A DNA stretch of 64,000 nt from FEN-1073 sp963780865 (GTDB taxonomy: Bacteria > Chloroflexota > Anaerolineae > Anaerolineales > RBG-16-64-43). Shown here piece by piece: positions 53,221 to 61,942 of the stretch. The DNA lies in NCBI GenBank assembly GCA_963780865.1, contig CAWADT010000016.1:158927-222926 (forward strand). Direction: 5' to 3'. The position numbers and the translations under genes are program-made. The stretch's first letter is position 1; each line of letters opens with the position of its first letter. The notes under the pieces are model-generated. The model was not told the origin of the DNA and made no database searches. It saw nothing but the letters and a program-made list of their open reading frames with translations.

Positions 53221-55059
53221 TTAACTCTTTCCTTCCACGAGAACATCCGGTTCCGCTGTCTGGCTGGGCTGTCCGCCCAGGCGCGGCTCCGGCTTGGGTA
53301 TGGATTCTAAATATTGCTCGAGGAACGAGTGCGCTTCCGGGTGATCCACGTGCAGCGCGTCGTCGTATTGCCCGGCGGGCGGCGGTGGATCATAGCGCAC
53401 CGGCCGGTGAATTCCAAAAAGCGCGAACATCCTCGAGACGCCGGTCAATATCCAATAGCGGTACTCCTGCATTTGTAGCGACTGCCACTCCACGATCGAA
53501 GCCATCGCCCCCTGGACGCGCGCCTTGTCCCGCACGATGCGGTGGATTTGCTTCGGCGTGCGGTTGCCCAGCGGCGAGAGCAGCAGCAGGTGGGCTCCGG
53601 CGAATAGGATGGCGAAGCTCACTAGCCGGATCCAGCCGCCCTCTTCCCACTTGCCTACGATCTGCCCGACGAATACGGCGCTCGAAAGCACCGCCGCGAA
53701 GCCCGCACCGAACGCCCCCCAAAATCTGGCCCGCCCCTGGTAATGTTTGAGAACATGCTGCCGAATGGCCAGGCCCATGATCGCAATGGGCAGGAACACT
53801 CCGACGCCGTAGAAGGGTACAGCGACAGACGTCTCGCCCCGGACCAGGAGCATGATCACCACCGCAACCCCGAAGGTGATCGTCACCGAGCGTGTAAAGG
53901 TGCCGCGCGGATCGCGGTAGACGATCGCCTCGGGAATCTCCCCGATGGCCACATCGCGCCATTCGGTGGCCTGGGCATCCTGGAAGGCGGTCATCGAAGC
54001 AGCCGCCAAGAGCGCCACCGCCAGCAGTTGGTAAACCCAAAAGAGAAGCGTTCCTCCCGGAATCTGGCCGAAACCGATGGACGCCAGGTTGCCCACCAGC
54101 GTGCGTCCCAGCGTGCCGTCGAAAACGTTAAACCGGATGGCGAAGAAAGTCAGGATCAGCGTCGTGGCGCCTCCATAGAATAGAAAGGACGTTTGCACCA
54201 TCCGGCCGATCCCGGATTTGCCGCTGTAAAAATCCCAAAGCTTGCGCAGCTTCGGCAGATGGGCCTTGCCCCACCGTACCAGAGCCACATCTTCATTGAT
54301 GACGAATTGAATCCCGTTGGACATGGCTTCCAGCCCGGTGAGCGCGACCATCCCTTTCATCGATGCCGTCAGCATATGCAGAAGGGCTTGGCCGAGCGAG
54401 GCCGACTGCGGAGAGGCGGTGATGGGAACCGCGGCGATTCCTTTGAAATTCGCCATCAGCAGACCCACGACCAAGGTTCCGGTCAGCAGGATGAAGATTC
54501 CCAACCCGATGAAAACCACCTGCGAGGATTCGCCTCTGCCGCGGATGGTGAGATACCACGTGACGGCGGCCAGGCCTGCCCCGATCAGGAAATGCCAAAC
54601 CCAATTGCTGTTATAGGCGTTCAGGATGGAGAGCAGTTGATCGCCACCAGAGAGCGCGGAAACGACGATCGTCAGCACGTAGTCCTGGATTAACATCACG
54701 GCCACCACCAGGCTGAGCGTGGGTTTCAGGTAGCGCATGGAGGCGGTGTACGATCCGCCGCCCTCGTTGAAGGGCCCCAGCGAAAACATGTACAGCGCAC
54801 CGAACACCAGATTGGCCAGCGCGATCACGACGACGGCGATGTAGGCGTAGTTCTGTAGGTTGTAGGGGTGGAGCGCGCTCATCATCTCGCCGGTGGCGTA
54901 GTAAAAGGAGGTGAAATAATCCACACCAAACAGCGCCACCGCGGCGAGGAGCCCGATTTGTCCGGCGCCGTAAATCGCGGCGTGCTCCTTCTTTTCTTTC
55001 GGGGAAAAGTAATAGGCAAGCCAAAGAATGACCATCAAAAGGACGATCGAAAAAAACAT
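53221..55059 (-). CDS. APC-superfamily amino-acid permease
   Basis: A 612-residue membrane protein with about 12-13 membrane segments and a long cytoplasmic C-terminal tail of about 130 residues ending in an acidic, Pro-rich stretch. The order GAGQIGLLAAVALFGVDYFT, FGALYMFSLGPFNEGGGSY, TGLEAMSNGIQFVINED and the central helices are typical of amino-acid/polyamine permeases of the APC superfamily. I chose the ATG at 55059 because GGAAAGG lies 9 bases ahead and the first membrane segment follows at once; the frame upstream overlaps the neighbouring gene. The substrate is unknown. Confidence 0.8.
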   Translation of the reverse strand: MFFSIVLLMVILWLAYYFSPKEKKEHAAIYGAGQIGLLAAVALFGVDYFTSFYYATGEMMSALHPYNLQNYAYIAVVVIALANLVFGALYMFSLGPFNEGGGSYTASMRYLKPTLSLVVAVMLIQDYVLTIVVSALSGGDQLLSILNAYNSNWVWHFLIGAGLAAVTWYLTIRGRGESSQVVFIGLGIFILLTGTLVVGLLMANFKGIAAVPITASPQSASLGQALLHMLTASMKGMVALTGLEAMSNGIQFVINEDVALVRWGKAHLPKLRKLWDFYSGKSGIGRMVQTSFLFYGGATTLILTFFAIRFNVFDGTLGRTLVGNLASIGFGQIPGGTLLFWVYQLLAVALLAAASMTAFQDAQATEWRDVAIGEIPEAIVYRDPRGTFTRSVTITFGVAVVIMLLVRGETSVAVPFYGVGVFLPIAIMGLAIRQHVLKHYQGRARFWGAFGAGFAAVLSSAVFVGQIVGKWEEGGWIRLVSFAILFAGAHLLLLSPLGNRTPKQIHRIVRDKARVQGAMASIVEWQSLQMQEYRYWILTGVSRMFALFGIHRPVRYDPPPPAGQYDDALHVDHPEAHSFLEQYLESIPKPEPRLGGQPSQTAEPDVLVEGKS

Positions 55060-55084
55060 CTTCGTTACCTTTCCAAGGGGATTG

Positions 55085-56125
55085 TCAGATTGCGCCGGGC
55101 CGGAACGCCCGCTCGAGGCTCTTGAGTTCCTCCAGCAGGTGCATGCGCGTGGACGGATCGAGGGCGGTATCCTGCTCGAGCGTCTCCGCCTCGCGGAGGG
55201 CCGCCAGCGCCACAAACGCCGGGACGAACATCGTCCGGCCCGGGGGAATGACTTCGAATTCGTGGAGTTTCATCTCCAGCGCGCGATCGTCGAAATACGG
55301 CAAACTCAACCAGAGCCCGCGGTTCAGATCGTTCGCAGCCGCCCGGCGCTCAATCGTCTGGATCATGCGCCGCAGCTGAAGCTGGGAAAGCTCGCGGCCG
55401 AGCGGTATCAGGCGGCTCAGGACCGCAGCGCGCTTGGCCTGGTATTCTTCGTCGGTGTAAATATACGGGGCGAGCGAAAGCGCCTGGTGCAAGGTGTCGA
55501 TTTGGCGGCGGTGCTCCGCCACCTTTTGTTCGATCGCTTCCAGCCCACTGCGCCCCTGCCCTCCGCTGGTTGTGCCAACCGGCGGCCAAGCTGTTTCAAT
55601 TTCAGCGCGGGCTTTGCTCTCGAACGCCAAGGGAACCCCAACCTGCACGATGTTCCGCGCGACCGCATACCGCAGAAGGCCGGCGCCGGCGGCGACCGCC
55701 GGATACATGGACTCCTCGAGGCGGCTCAATCGCTGCCGGAACGCGGACCGCGCATCTTTCAGCGAAAGCCTGCCCAATAAGCCGGAGACGTTTTGCCTTC
55801 GGAAATCGGCGGGAACCTCCACCGGGCGATATCCGCCGGTTTTTTCTTCCGGCAGGACGACAAATTCCGGGAGATTGAAATCCAATCCGCTCTTGGAATC
55901 CAACAGCGCCGCGGCGACGGAAGCCGCCTGGCGCTCGAAAAAACACTGCGTTTCTTCAGGCTGATTTTGATACAGCGTCCGCGCAAAAAGCCGTTCCTCC
56001 TTCAATTGCATGAGGGAAGGGTCAGCTGAGACATCCAGCGCGGTCTCTAGGCCCGGCCAAAGGTATAGCCGATTGGGTTGGAGCACGGGATCCATGGAAA
56101 AACTGCCCATCCTTTCGGAGGACAT
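55085..56125 (-). CDS. Hypothetical coiled-coil-rich protein partnered with the permease
   Basis: A protein of up to 346 residues with no signal peptide or membrane segment. It is rich in helical, charged segments (RSGLEAIEQKVAEHRRQIDT and YQAKRAAVLSRLIPLGRE) and has a Pro-rich N-terminal third. I do not recognise the family. The stop lies 25 bases before the permease start on the same strand, so the two form an operon and may be functionally linked. ATGs at 56125, 56110 and 56095 are all possible, and none has a clear ribosome binding site. Confidence 0.65.
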   Translation of the reverse strand: MSSERMGSFSMDPVLQPNRLYLWPGLETALDVSADPSLMQLKEERLFARTLYQNQPEETQCFFERQAASVAAALLDSKSGLDFNLPEFVVLPEEKTGGYRPVEVPADFRRQNVSGLLGRLSLKDARSAFRQRLSRLEESMYPAVAAGAGLLRYAVARNIVQVGVPLAFESKARAEIETAWPPVGTTSGGQGRSGLEAIEQKVAEHRRQIDTLHQALSLAPYIYTDEEYQAKRAAVLSRLIPLGRELSQLQLRRMIQTIERRAAANDLNRGLWLSLPYFDDRALEMKLHEFEVIPPGRTMFVPAFVALAALREAETLEQDTALDPSTRMHLLEELKSLERAFRPGAI

Positions 56126-56806
56126 TCTGATCCGGCGATGTTAGGAAAAGATAAAAAAAGAGGCTCTGGGTATATGAAAAAGGTAAGGGGCAATAAAAAC
56201 CGTAGAATCGAGGCTAAAGGAGCAGGTTAAATCTTGCAAATAGATTATTTGTAACTATTCGGCCTTCCCCCTCATCCCGTCCTCCCTGCGCCCCCGGCCC
56301 GCACGGCGGAGCCGGGGCGGGCTGCCCTCGCGCTTACTCTCGCGAAGCGGGGGGAGTGCGCAGGTCGGTTCTTCGAACCTGCGCGATCACGAAGCAAGGG
56401 TAAGCTGGGAAGGGTGGCCGGACCCTCGGCGATTTTCCGGGGGGAAGGCCGGATGAGGGCGAGTGATACTCGGTTAAAAATCCTGTGGAATTCCTTCCAG
56501 CTTTTCTTGGGCTTAGTAATTACGATTATTAATTTAGAGTATGCGACTCCTCGCCCTTGATGGTCTCCCGGCCCACCCCGCCGGGGCGGGCGGAGTGACT
56601 TATTAACCGGGTGCTAAAAAGGTCGGTCGAGCCCCGCCCCGGCCGTGCCGTGGCGGGGCCGGGGTAGCCCGCGTTTTATGCGGGCGTATCGAGACCTCGC
56701 TGAAATTCGGTGGTCTCGCCCGCCCCGGCGGGTCGGCCGGGGATACGCAAAAACCGCTACTCGACCACCTACGGTGCTTTTTTCATCGCCCTGTTAAAAT
56801 ATTTCT
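56126..56806. other. Long GC-rich intergenic region full of palindromes
   Basis: This 681-base gap holds no credible gene. It contains many GC-rich palindromic words, for example GCGCAGGTCGGTTCTTCGAA followed by CCTGCGCG (about 56357-56384), CCCCGCCCCGGCC against GGCGGGGCCGGGG near 56632-56665, and a GCCCGCGTTTTATGCGGGC hairpin near 56668-56686. The mix of unrelated hairpins suggests old, degenerate repeats. It lies between the divergent permease operon and the response regulator's 3' end. Confidence 0.55.
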
Positions 56807-57499
56807 TTAGTCTTCCGCGAAAAACCGGTATCCGATTCCGGGTTCGGTGGTGATCAACTGCGGCTGAAGGGAATCCGGATCGAGTTTCCGCCGCAGCTGG
56901 CTGATGTAGACCCTCAAATTCTGCGTTTCACTTTGGTAGCTTTCCCCCCAAACGTGCTCCAAAATCTGCGTGTGGGTGAGCACGCGCCCGGCGTTGATCG
57001 CCAGGTACGCCAGCAGATTATATTCGGTCGCCGTCAGGCGCACTTCCTCCTCGCCGCGTAAGACGAGGTGCCGCGCGAGATCGATCGTGACCGCGCCGGC
57101 GCGAACAACCGGCTCGCCTGCGTCTTCGTGTGCGGCGTGGCGCAAGGCCACCCGGAGGCGCGCCAGCAATTCGTCGGTGCCGAACGGCTTGGTGAGGTAA
57201 TCATCGGCTCCCAGGTCGAGCGCGGTCACCTTGTCCCGTTCCGCGTCCCGCACGGAGAGCACGATGATCGGAACGGCGGACCACGCCCGCAATTCGCGGC
57301 AGACGTCCAGTCCGCTCTTGCGGGGAAGATTTAAATCCAGGATGACGGCGTCGGGCAGTTCGGCCGACGCTTTATCCAGCGCCTCCTCCCCGTCGGACGC
57401 GCCGATTACTTCGTACCCCTGGGCCGTCAGGCCCGCCCGCAGCGCGCGCAGGATCTGCGGTTCATCATCCACGATGAGAATTTTCGTCTTTTTCATCAT
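56807..57499 (-). CDS. OmpR-family response regulator, KdpE-like
   Basis: A 230-residue two-domain regulator. The receiver domain has the acidic pocket in ILIVDDEP, the phosphoacceptor Asp in VILDLNLPRKSG, and the KPF Lys in GADDYLTKPFG. The C-terminal winged-helix domain (LTATEYNLLAYLAINAGR, LRVYISQLRRKLDPD, TEPGIGYRF) is closest to KdpE. The start overlaps the kinase stop by 35 bases on the same strand, so they form an operon. No kdpFABC potassium pump is in the window, so the target genes are elsewhere. Start at 57499 or 57496. Confidence 0.87.
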   Translation of the reverse strand: MMKKTKILIVDDEPQILRALRAGLTAQGYEVIGASDGEEALDKASAELPDAVILDLNLPRKSGLDVCRELRAWSAVPIIVLSVRDAERDKVTALDLGADDYLTKPFGTDELLARLRVALRHAAHEDAGEPVVRAGAVTIDLARHLVLRGEEEVRLTATEYNLLAYLAINAGRVLTHTQILEHVWGESYQSETQNLRVYISQLRRKLDPDSLQPQLITTEPGIGYRFFAED

Positions 57500-59066
57500 C
57501 CTGCTCTCCGTCATCCGCGGAGGAATCCACCATCGGCAGCGTGAACGCAAAGCGCGCCCCGGAATCCCCCGTCACCGGGCTCTCCACCCAAATCCGGCCG
57601 CCGTGCGCTTCCACAATCCCCTTGCAGATCGAGAGGCCCAGTCCCGTGCCCATCCCGGGAGACCGTTCCTCGGAGATGCGGTAGAACTTATCGAACAGAT
57701 GCGGATGCAGCCGCCGCGGGATCGCGGGGCCCGGATTGGTCACAGCCACCGTCATTTCCCGCTCGTCTGTCCGGACGTCGATATCGATGTTTGATTGCGA
57801 CGGGGCAAACCGGATCGCGTTCTCGAGCAAGTTGCTCATCACCCGGTCGATCTGCACGTAGTCCGCCAGAACAAAGGGCAGATCCGGCGCCCAGTGGAAT
57901 TGCGCCCGGACGCCGTGCCTGCGCGCGACGGCGCGGATGAGCTCGTCCATGTCGCACCAATCGCGTTTCAGCCGGAGCGCGCCCGCCTCGATCCGGGACA
58001 TATCCAGGAGATCCCCGACGAGGCGGTTCAAGCGGTCGGTCTCTTCGTTGATGGCGGAGAGCAAATCCTGCCGGGTGGTCGGATCCAGCGCCTGGCCTTC
58101 CTTTAATAGCACGGTGGCGGAGGCCTTGATCGCCGAAAGCGGTGTGCGTAGATCGTGCGAGACGGAAGAGAGCAACGCGGATTTCAGGCGGTCGCTTTCT
58201 TCCAGCAGCTGGGCCCGGCCGGCCTCCCGCGCCAGCCGGGTTCGCTCGATGAACGATCCCACCTGGGCCGCGAAGGTCGTCAGCAGCCGCATCGTCGTCG
58301 GGCCGGGCGGCGGTTCCGACGGGCGGAGAAAAAGGCGCAACGTGCCGACCGCAGCCTGGCGCGCCGCCAGCGGAATGTCCACCTCCCGAAGCCCTGTGCC
58401 GCTGAGTTTTATCTTCGCTTCCGGGACCGCGTCGGTCAGCGCTTCGCCGCCGGATGCGGCCTCCGGCGCCCCGCCGGCGGTCGACGATTCCTGGCTCGGA
58501 CTCGTCAGGATTTCGCATCCGGCCAGGTTGAACAATTCCATCAGGATGCGGGAAATCGAAGCCAGCGTCTCCTTGCCCTCAGACTGCGCTTCGAGCGCGC
58601 GGGTAAGGGTATATAACGTGGTGGCTTCCCGCTCCCGGAATTCCGCCTGGGCGGCATGCAGGTTGGCGGCCGCCACCGATTGGCTGAGAAGCGCCGCGAC
58701 GATCAGGAACACCATCAGCGCCAGGAGTTCCTCCGGATCGCTCACCGCGAACGTATGGATGGGAGTCAGGAAGAAATAGTTGAACGCGAAAAAGGATGAC
58801 AGCGAAGCGGCCAGCGCGGGGAGCAGGCCCCAGCGGGTGGCGGAGAGCATCACCGGCAGAAGATACAGCAGGGCGATCACCTGGGTGGACAGCCGCGTCC
58901 GCGCGAGCGAGAGGACCGCGGTGGTGAGGGCGACCGCGCCGAAGGTGAGCAGGAAACCCACGGGGTGAATCCGGTATCCGGGCGCGAAAAACCGCCTGAC
59001 AGCCGCCGAGTCAGCTCGATTCCCGCTGCGCGCTTTCATTGGTTCAGACGCTTTTCCCTGGTTCAT
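57465..59066 (-). CDS. Membrane histidine kinase, KdpD-like C-terminal half
   Basis: A 533-residue histidine kinase: a block of membrane segments (DUF4118-like, about residues 35-130, with RLSTQVIALLYLLPVMLSA), a GAF-like domain (about 150-290), then HisKA with the phosphoacceptor His in SSVSHDLRTPLSAIKAS (near 303) and a complete HATPase (ENAIRFAP, GTGLGLSICKGIVEAHGG). It lacks the large N-terminal KdpD/Usp region, so it is a short KdpD-type kinase. It faces the KdpE-like regulator with a 35-base overlap. This left copy is intact, unlike the inverted copy at 61943-63543. Confidence 0.87.
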   Translation of the reverse strand: MNQGKASEPMKARSGNRADSAAVRRFFAPGYRIHPVGFLLTFGAVALTTAVLSLARTRLSTQVIALLYLLPVMLSATRWGLLPALAASLSSFFAFNYFFLTPIHTFAVSDPEELLALMVFLIVAALLSQSVAAANLHAAQAEFREREATTLYTLTRALEAQSEGKETLASISRILMELFNLAGCEILTSPSQESSTAGGAPEAASGGEALTDAVPEAKIKLSGTGLREVDIPLAARQAAVGTLRLFLRPSEPPPGPTTMRLLTTFAAQVGSFIERTRLAREAGRAQLLEESDRLKSALLSSVSHDLRTPLSAIKASATVLLKEGQALDPTTRQDLLSAINEETDRLNRLVGDLLDMSRIEAGALRLKRDWCDMDELIRAVARRHGVRAQFHWAPDLPFVLADYVQIDRVMSNLLENAIRFAPSQSNIDIDVRTDEREMTVAVTNPGPAIPRRLHPHLFDKFYRISEERSPGMGTGLGLSICKGIVEAHGGRIWVESPVTGDSGARFAFTLPMVDSSADDGEQDDEKDENSHRG

Positions 59067-59126
59067 GGATGGTTAATCAGACCGCGAACCCCTCAGCCGA
59101 AGTCGGAACGAAGCCGGAATCCGGTT

Positions 59127-59195
59127 TTATGAAAGCAAATTTGCCGCCATCCCGCGGCCCATGATTCCCAATCCCAACACGGCCACCCGGATCAT
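59127..59195 (-). pseudogene. Remnant of a 3-hydroxyisobutyrate-dehydrogenase-type gene
   Basis: A 22-codon frame with its own ribosome binding site (GTGGAGGAAT before the ATG) starts MIRVAVLGLGIMGRGMAANL and then meets a stop. This is the first beta-alpha-beta turn of an NAD(P)-binding Rossmann domain of the 3-hydroxyisobutyrate dehydrogenase family, whose full length is about 290 residues. The rest of the gene is absent. It is a broken gene or a recombination scar. The same remnant is copied at 61814-61882. Confidence 0.6.
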
Positions 59196-59287
59196 ATTCC
59201 TCCACCATCCGGGTCATTGTACTGCAACGCCGAAAGGCCTTGACAGCGGCCTGAAACGGCCTTAGGATTTACAACATCTGAGCATCT

Positions 59288-59302
59288 ATTCATATATTGA
59301 AT
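59288..59302 (+). promoter_or_regulatory. Candidate operator for the ArsR-type regulator
   Basis: ATTCATATATTGAAT is a perfect 5-base inverted repeat (ATTCA, TGAAT) around a 5-base spacer, 28 bases upstream of the regulator start. A TATACT (59304-59309) beside it could be a -10 box. ArsR/SmtB-type repressors commonly bind such AT-rich palindromes in their own promoters. Confidence 0.5.
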
Positions 59303-59329
59303 TTATACTGTCCATCCCGGAGGGCTGCC

Positions 59330-59647
59330 GTGCCGCGAAAATCGTCCGCCGTCACTCCCGCGCTGGATGAGCATTCCGCGGCCCACGTGGCCGAGCTGTT
59401 CGCCGCCTTCGGCGACACCAGCCGGATCCGGATCCTGTATCATCTGGCCAAAGGCGAGCTCAATGTGGGAGCCCTGGCGCGCGCAGTCGGCATCTCCAAA
59501 TCGGCTGTTTCCCATCACATGCGCCATCTGCGGCAGCTGCGTCTGGTTTCGGTCCGCCGGGACGGACGGGAAGTTTTTTATCGCATGGACGATCCGCATA
59601 TCGTCACCCTCTTCTGGCAGGGCGTGCGGCATATCCTGGAGGAATGA
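59330..59647 (+). CDS. ArsR/SmtB-family transcriptional regulator
   Basis: A 105-residue winged-helix protein. The start HVAELFAAFGDTSRIRILYH, the recognition helix SKSAVSHHMRHLRQL and the wing RRDGREVFYRMDD are classical ArsR/SmtB features. HPHIV-like and DDPHIVTLFWQGVRHILEE residues near the end carry acidic and His residues that could form a metal site, as in CzrA/SmtB. A GGAGG precedes the GTG at 59330; an upstream TTG at 59297 is less likely. The neighbouring methyltransferase gene 110 bases downstream may be its target. Confidence 0.85.
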   Translation: MPRKSSAVTPALDEHSAAHVAELFAAFGDTSRIRILYHLAKGELNVGALARAVGISKSAVSHHMRHLRQLRLVSVRRDGREVFYRMDDPHIVTLFWQGVRHILEE

Positions 59648-59757
59648 CCGCTTTCCCCCGGGGTTATTCGCAACGATATTTTTAATTCCCGCCTTTCATT
59701 CCATTCCCAACTTTCTGGACCTTCGCGGTTTGGAAGCGAAGGTGAAAAGGAGCCGCC

Positions 59758-60483
59758 ATGGCAAATAAAATGGAAACCCCGCCGGCCAAAGACCGTCCGA
59801 ACCTGATGGCAGGCATTCTCTCGCGGTTTGGAGCCATCGTGTTTATGCTCGCCCTGGAGGCCGCCATTCTCTTTCTGGCCGCCGGCCGGCTGAACTGGAT
59901 CTGGGCTTGGATCTTCATCGCGATAAACCTAGCCGTGGTCCTGGTCAATGGAACGATATTGATGCGTACCAACCCCGAGATCGTCGCCGAGCGCGGACAT
60001 CCCAAAGAGGTGAAAGCTTGGGACAAGGCGGTGAGCGGGTTGTGGGCTTTCGCGCAATATCTTGCCATTCCGCTGGTGTCGGGCCTGGATGCGCGTTTCA
60101 GTTGGACGCGCGGGCTCGGCAGCGCGTGGAATATCGCGGGAGCCGTAGTCTTTACGGCCGGGATGGCGCTTTTTGGATGGGCGATGATCACCAACGCCTA
60201 TTTCTCAACCGCCGCGCGGATCCAGAACGATCGCGGCCAGACGGTCTGTCGCAGCGGTCCGTACCGGATAGTGCGCCACCCGGGATATTCGGGAACCATA
60301 CTCCAGTCGGTGGGAACCGCGTTTCTATTGGGTTCGATCTGGTCCCTGGTCCCCGCCGCCGCGGCGGTTGCCTGCATGGTTGCCCGGACAGTGCTGGAGG
60401 ACCGCATGCTGCAAAACGAATTGCCCGGCTATAAGGATTTCGCGCAGGACGTCCCGCATCGGCTTGTTCCTGGAGTTTGGTGA
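59758..60483 (+). CDS. Isoprenylcysteine-carboxyl/phospholipid-methyltransferase-like membrane protein
   Basis: A 241-residue integral membrane protein with about five to six membrane segments. The C-terminal pair of blocks, GPYRIVRHPGYSGTIL and LEDRMLQNELPGYKDFAQ followed by RLVPGVW, is the SAM-binding signature of the ICMT/PEMT-type methyltransferases. These methylate small hydrophobic acceptors or lipids in the membrane; in bacteria the substrate is usually unknown. It follows an ArsR-type regulator in the same direction, so metal or metalloid stress may control it. An AAGGAGCCGCC stretch precedes the ATG. Confidence 0.82.
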   Translation: MANKMETPPAKDRPNLMAGILSRFGAIVFMLALEAAILFLAAGRLNWIWAWIFIAINLAVVLVNGTILMRTNPEIVAERGHPKEVKAWDKAVSGLWAFAQYLAIPLVSGLDARFSWTRGLGSAWNIAGAVVFTAGMALFGWAMITNAYFSTAARIQNDRGQTVCRSGPYRIVRHPGYSGTILQSVGTAFLLGSIWSLVPAAAAVACMVARTVLEDRMLQNELPGYKDFAQDVPHRLVPGVW

Positions 60484-60529
60484 ATAGACCCCTCCTCCTC
60501 ATCCCGGGGGAAAAAAAGGAGGGGTTAGT

Positions 60530-61252
60530 GAACCAAACTCCAGGAACAAGCCGATGCGGGACGTCCTGCGGGAACCCTTATAGCCGGGCAATTCGTTTTG
60601 AAGCGTGCGGTCTACGGCACTGTCTGGCAACCGTGCGCGGAACCGCCGCGGCGGCGGGACCAAGGGGACCAGATCGAACCCAATAGAAACGCGGTTCCGC
60701 CGACTGGAGTATGGTTCCCGAATATCCCGGGTGGCGCACTATCCGGTACGGACCGCTGCGACAGACCGTCTGGCCGCGATCGTTCTGGATCCGCGCGGCG
60801 GTTGAGAAATAGGCGTTGGTGATCATCGCCCATCCAAAAAGCGCCATCCCGGCCGTAAAGACTACGGCTCCCGCGATATTCCACGCGCTGCCGAGCCCGC
60901 GCGTCCAACTGAAACGCGCATCCAGGCCCGACACCAGCGGAATGGCAAGATATTGCGCGAAAGCCCACAACCCGCTCACCGCCTTGTCCCAAGCTTTCAC
61001 CTCTTTGGGATGTCCGCGCTCGGCGACGATCTCGGGGTTGGTACGCATCAATATCGTTCCATTGACCAGGACCACGGCTAGGTTTATCGCGATGAAGATC
61101 GAAGCCCAGATCCAGTTCAGCCGGCCGGCGGCCAGAAAGAGAATGGCGGCCTCCAGGGCGAGCATAAACACGATGGCTCCAAACCGCGAGAGAATGCCTG
61201 CCATCAGGTTCGGACGGTCTTTGGCCGGCGGGGTTTCCATTTTATTTGCCAT
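60530..61252 (-). pseudogene. Inverted copy of the methyltransferase gene, 3' end damaged
   Basis: The frame is the same as in the intact copy at 59758-60483 from its start at 61252 through GPYRIVRHPGYSGTILQS, apart from a Trp-to-Ser change near residue 50. It then shifts, so the conserved LEDRMLQNELPGYKDFAQ end is lost. If the arm is an assembly artefact, this gene does not exist. Confidence 0.7.
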
Positions 61253-61361
61253 GGCGGCTCCTTTTCACCTTCGCTTCCAAACCGCGAAGGTCCAGAAAGT
61301 TGGGAATGGAATGAAAGGCGGGAATTAAAAATATCGTTGCGAATAACCCCGGGGAAAGCGG

Positions 61362-61679
61362 TCATTCCTCCAGGATATGCCGCACGCCCTGCCAGAAGAG
61401 GGTGACGATATGCGGATCGTCCATGCGATAAAAAACTTCCCGTCCGTCCCGGCGGACCGAAACCAGACGCAGCTGCCGCAGATGGCGCATGTGATGGGAA
61501 ACAGCCGATTTGGAGATGCCGACTGCGCGCGCCAGGGCTCCCACATTGAGCTCGCCTTTGGCCAGATGATACAGGATCCGGATCCGGCTGGTGTCGCCGA
61601 AGGCGGCGAACAGCTCGGCCACGTGGGCCGCGGAATGCTCATCCAGCGCGGGAGTGACGGCGGACGATTTTCGCGGCAC
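61362..61679 (-). CDS. Inverted copy of the ArsR-family regulator
   Basis: The translation is identical to the regulator at 59330-59647 (105 residues, GTG start at 61679). The upstream ATTCAATATATGAAT palindrome is also copied (61707-61721). Whether this second copy is real depends on the status of the inverted duplication. Confidence 0.7.
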   Translation of the reverse strand: MPRKSSAVTPALDEHSAAHVAELFAAFGDTSRIRILYHLAKGELNVGALARAVGISKSAVSHHMRHLRQLRLVSVRRDGREVFYRMDDPHIVTLFWQGVRHILEE

Positions 61680-61813
61680 GGCAGCCCTCCGGGATGGACA
61701 GTATAAATTCAATATATGAATAGATGCTCAGATGTTGTAAATCCTAAGGCCGTTTCAGGCCGCTGTCAAGGCCTTTCGGCGTTGCAGTACAATGACCCGG
61801 ATGGTGGAGGAAT

Positions 61814-61882
61814 ATGATCCGGGTGGCCGTGTTGGGATTGGGAATCATGGGCCGCGGGATGGCGGCAAATTTGCTTTCATAA
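61814..61882 (+). pseudogene. Inverted copy of the dehydrogenase remnant
   Basis: The same 22-codon frame as at 59127-59195 (MIRVAVLGLGIMGRGMAANL and a stop), with its GGAGGAAT ribosome binding site. Confidence 0.55.
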
Positions 61883-61942
61883 AACCGGATTCCGGCTTCG
61901 TTCCGACTTCGGCTGAGGGGTTCGCGGTCTGATTAACCATCC

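Larger units (their letters stand above)
57008..60481 (+). repeat. Left arm of a large inverted duplication
   Basis: These roughly 3.47 kb reappear in reverse complement at 60532-64000. Paired positions add up to about 121008-121013 along the arms, with small shifts from single-base indels. The arms cover the regulator (in part), kinase, oxidoreductase remnant, ArsR-type regulator and methyltransferase genes. The left arm keeps every frame open. Confidence 0.9.

Noticed and set aside
56350..56395. tRNA-like GGTTC..GAACC arm
   Set aside because: The stem-loop is a simple palindrome; no acceptor, D or anticodon arms are present around it.
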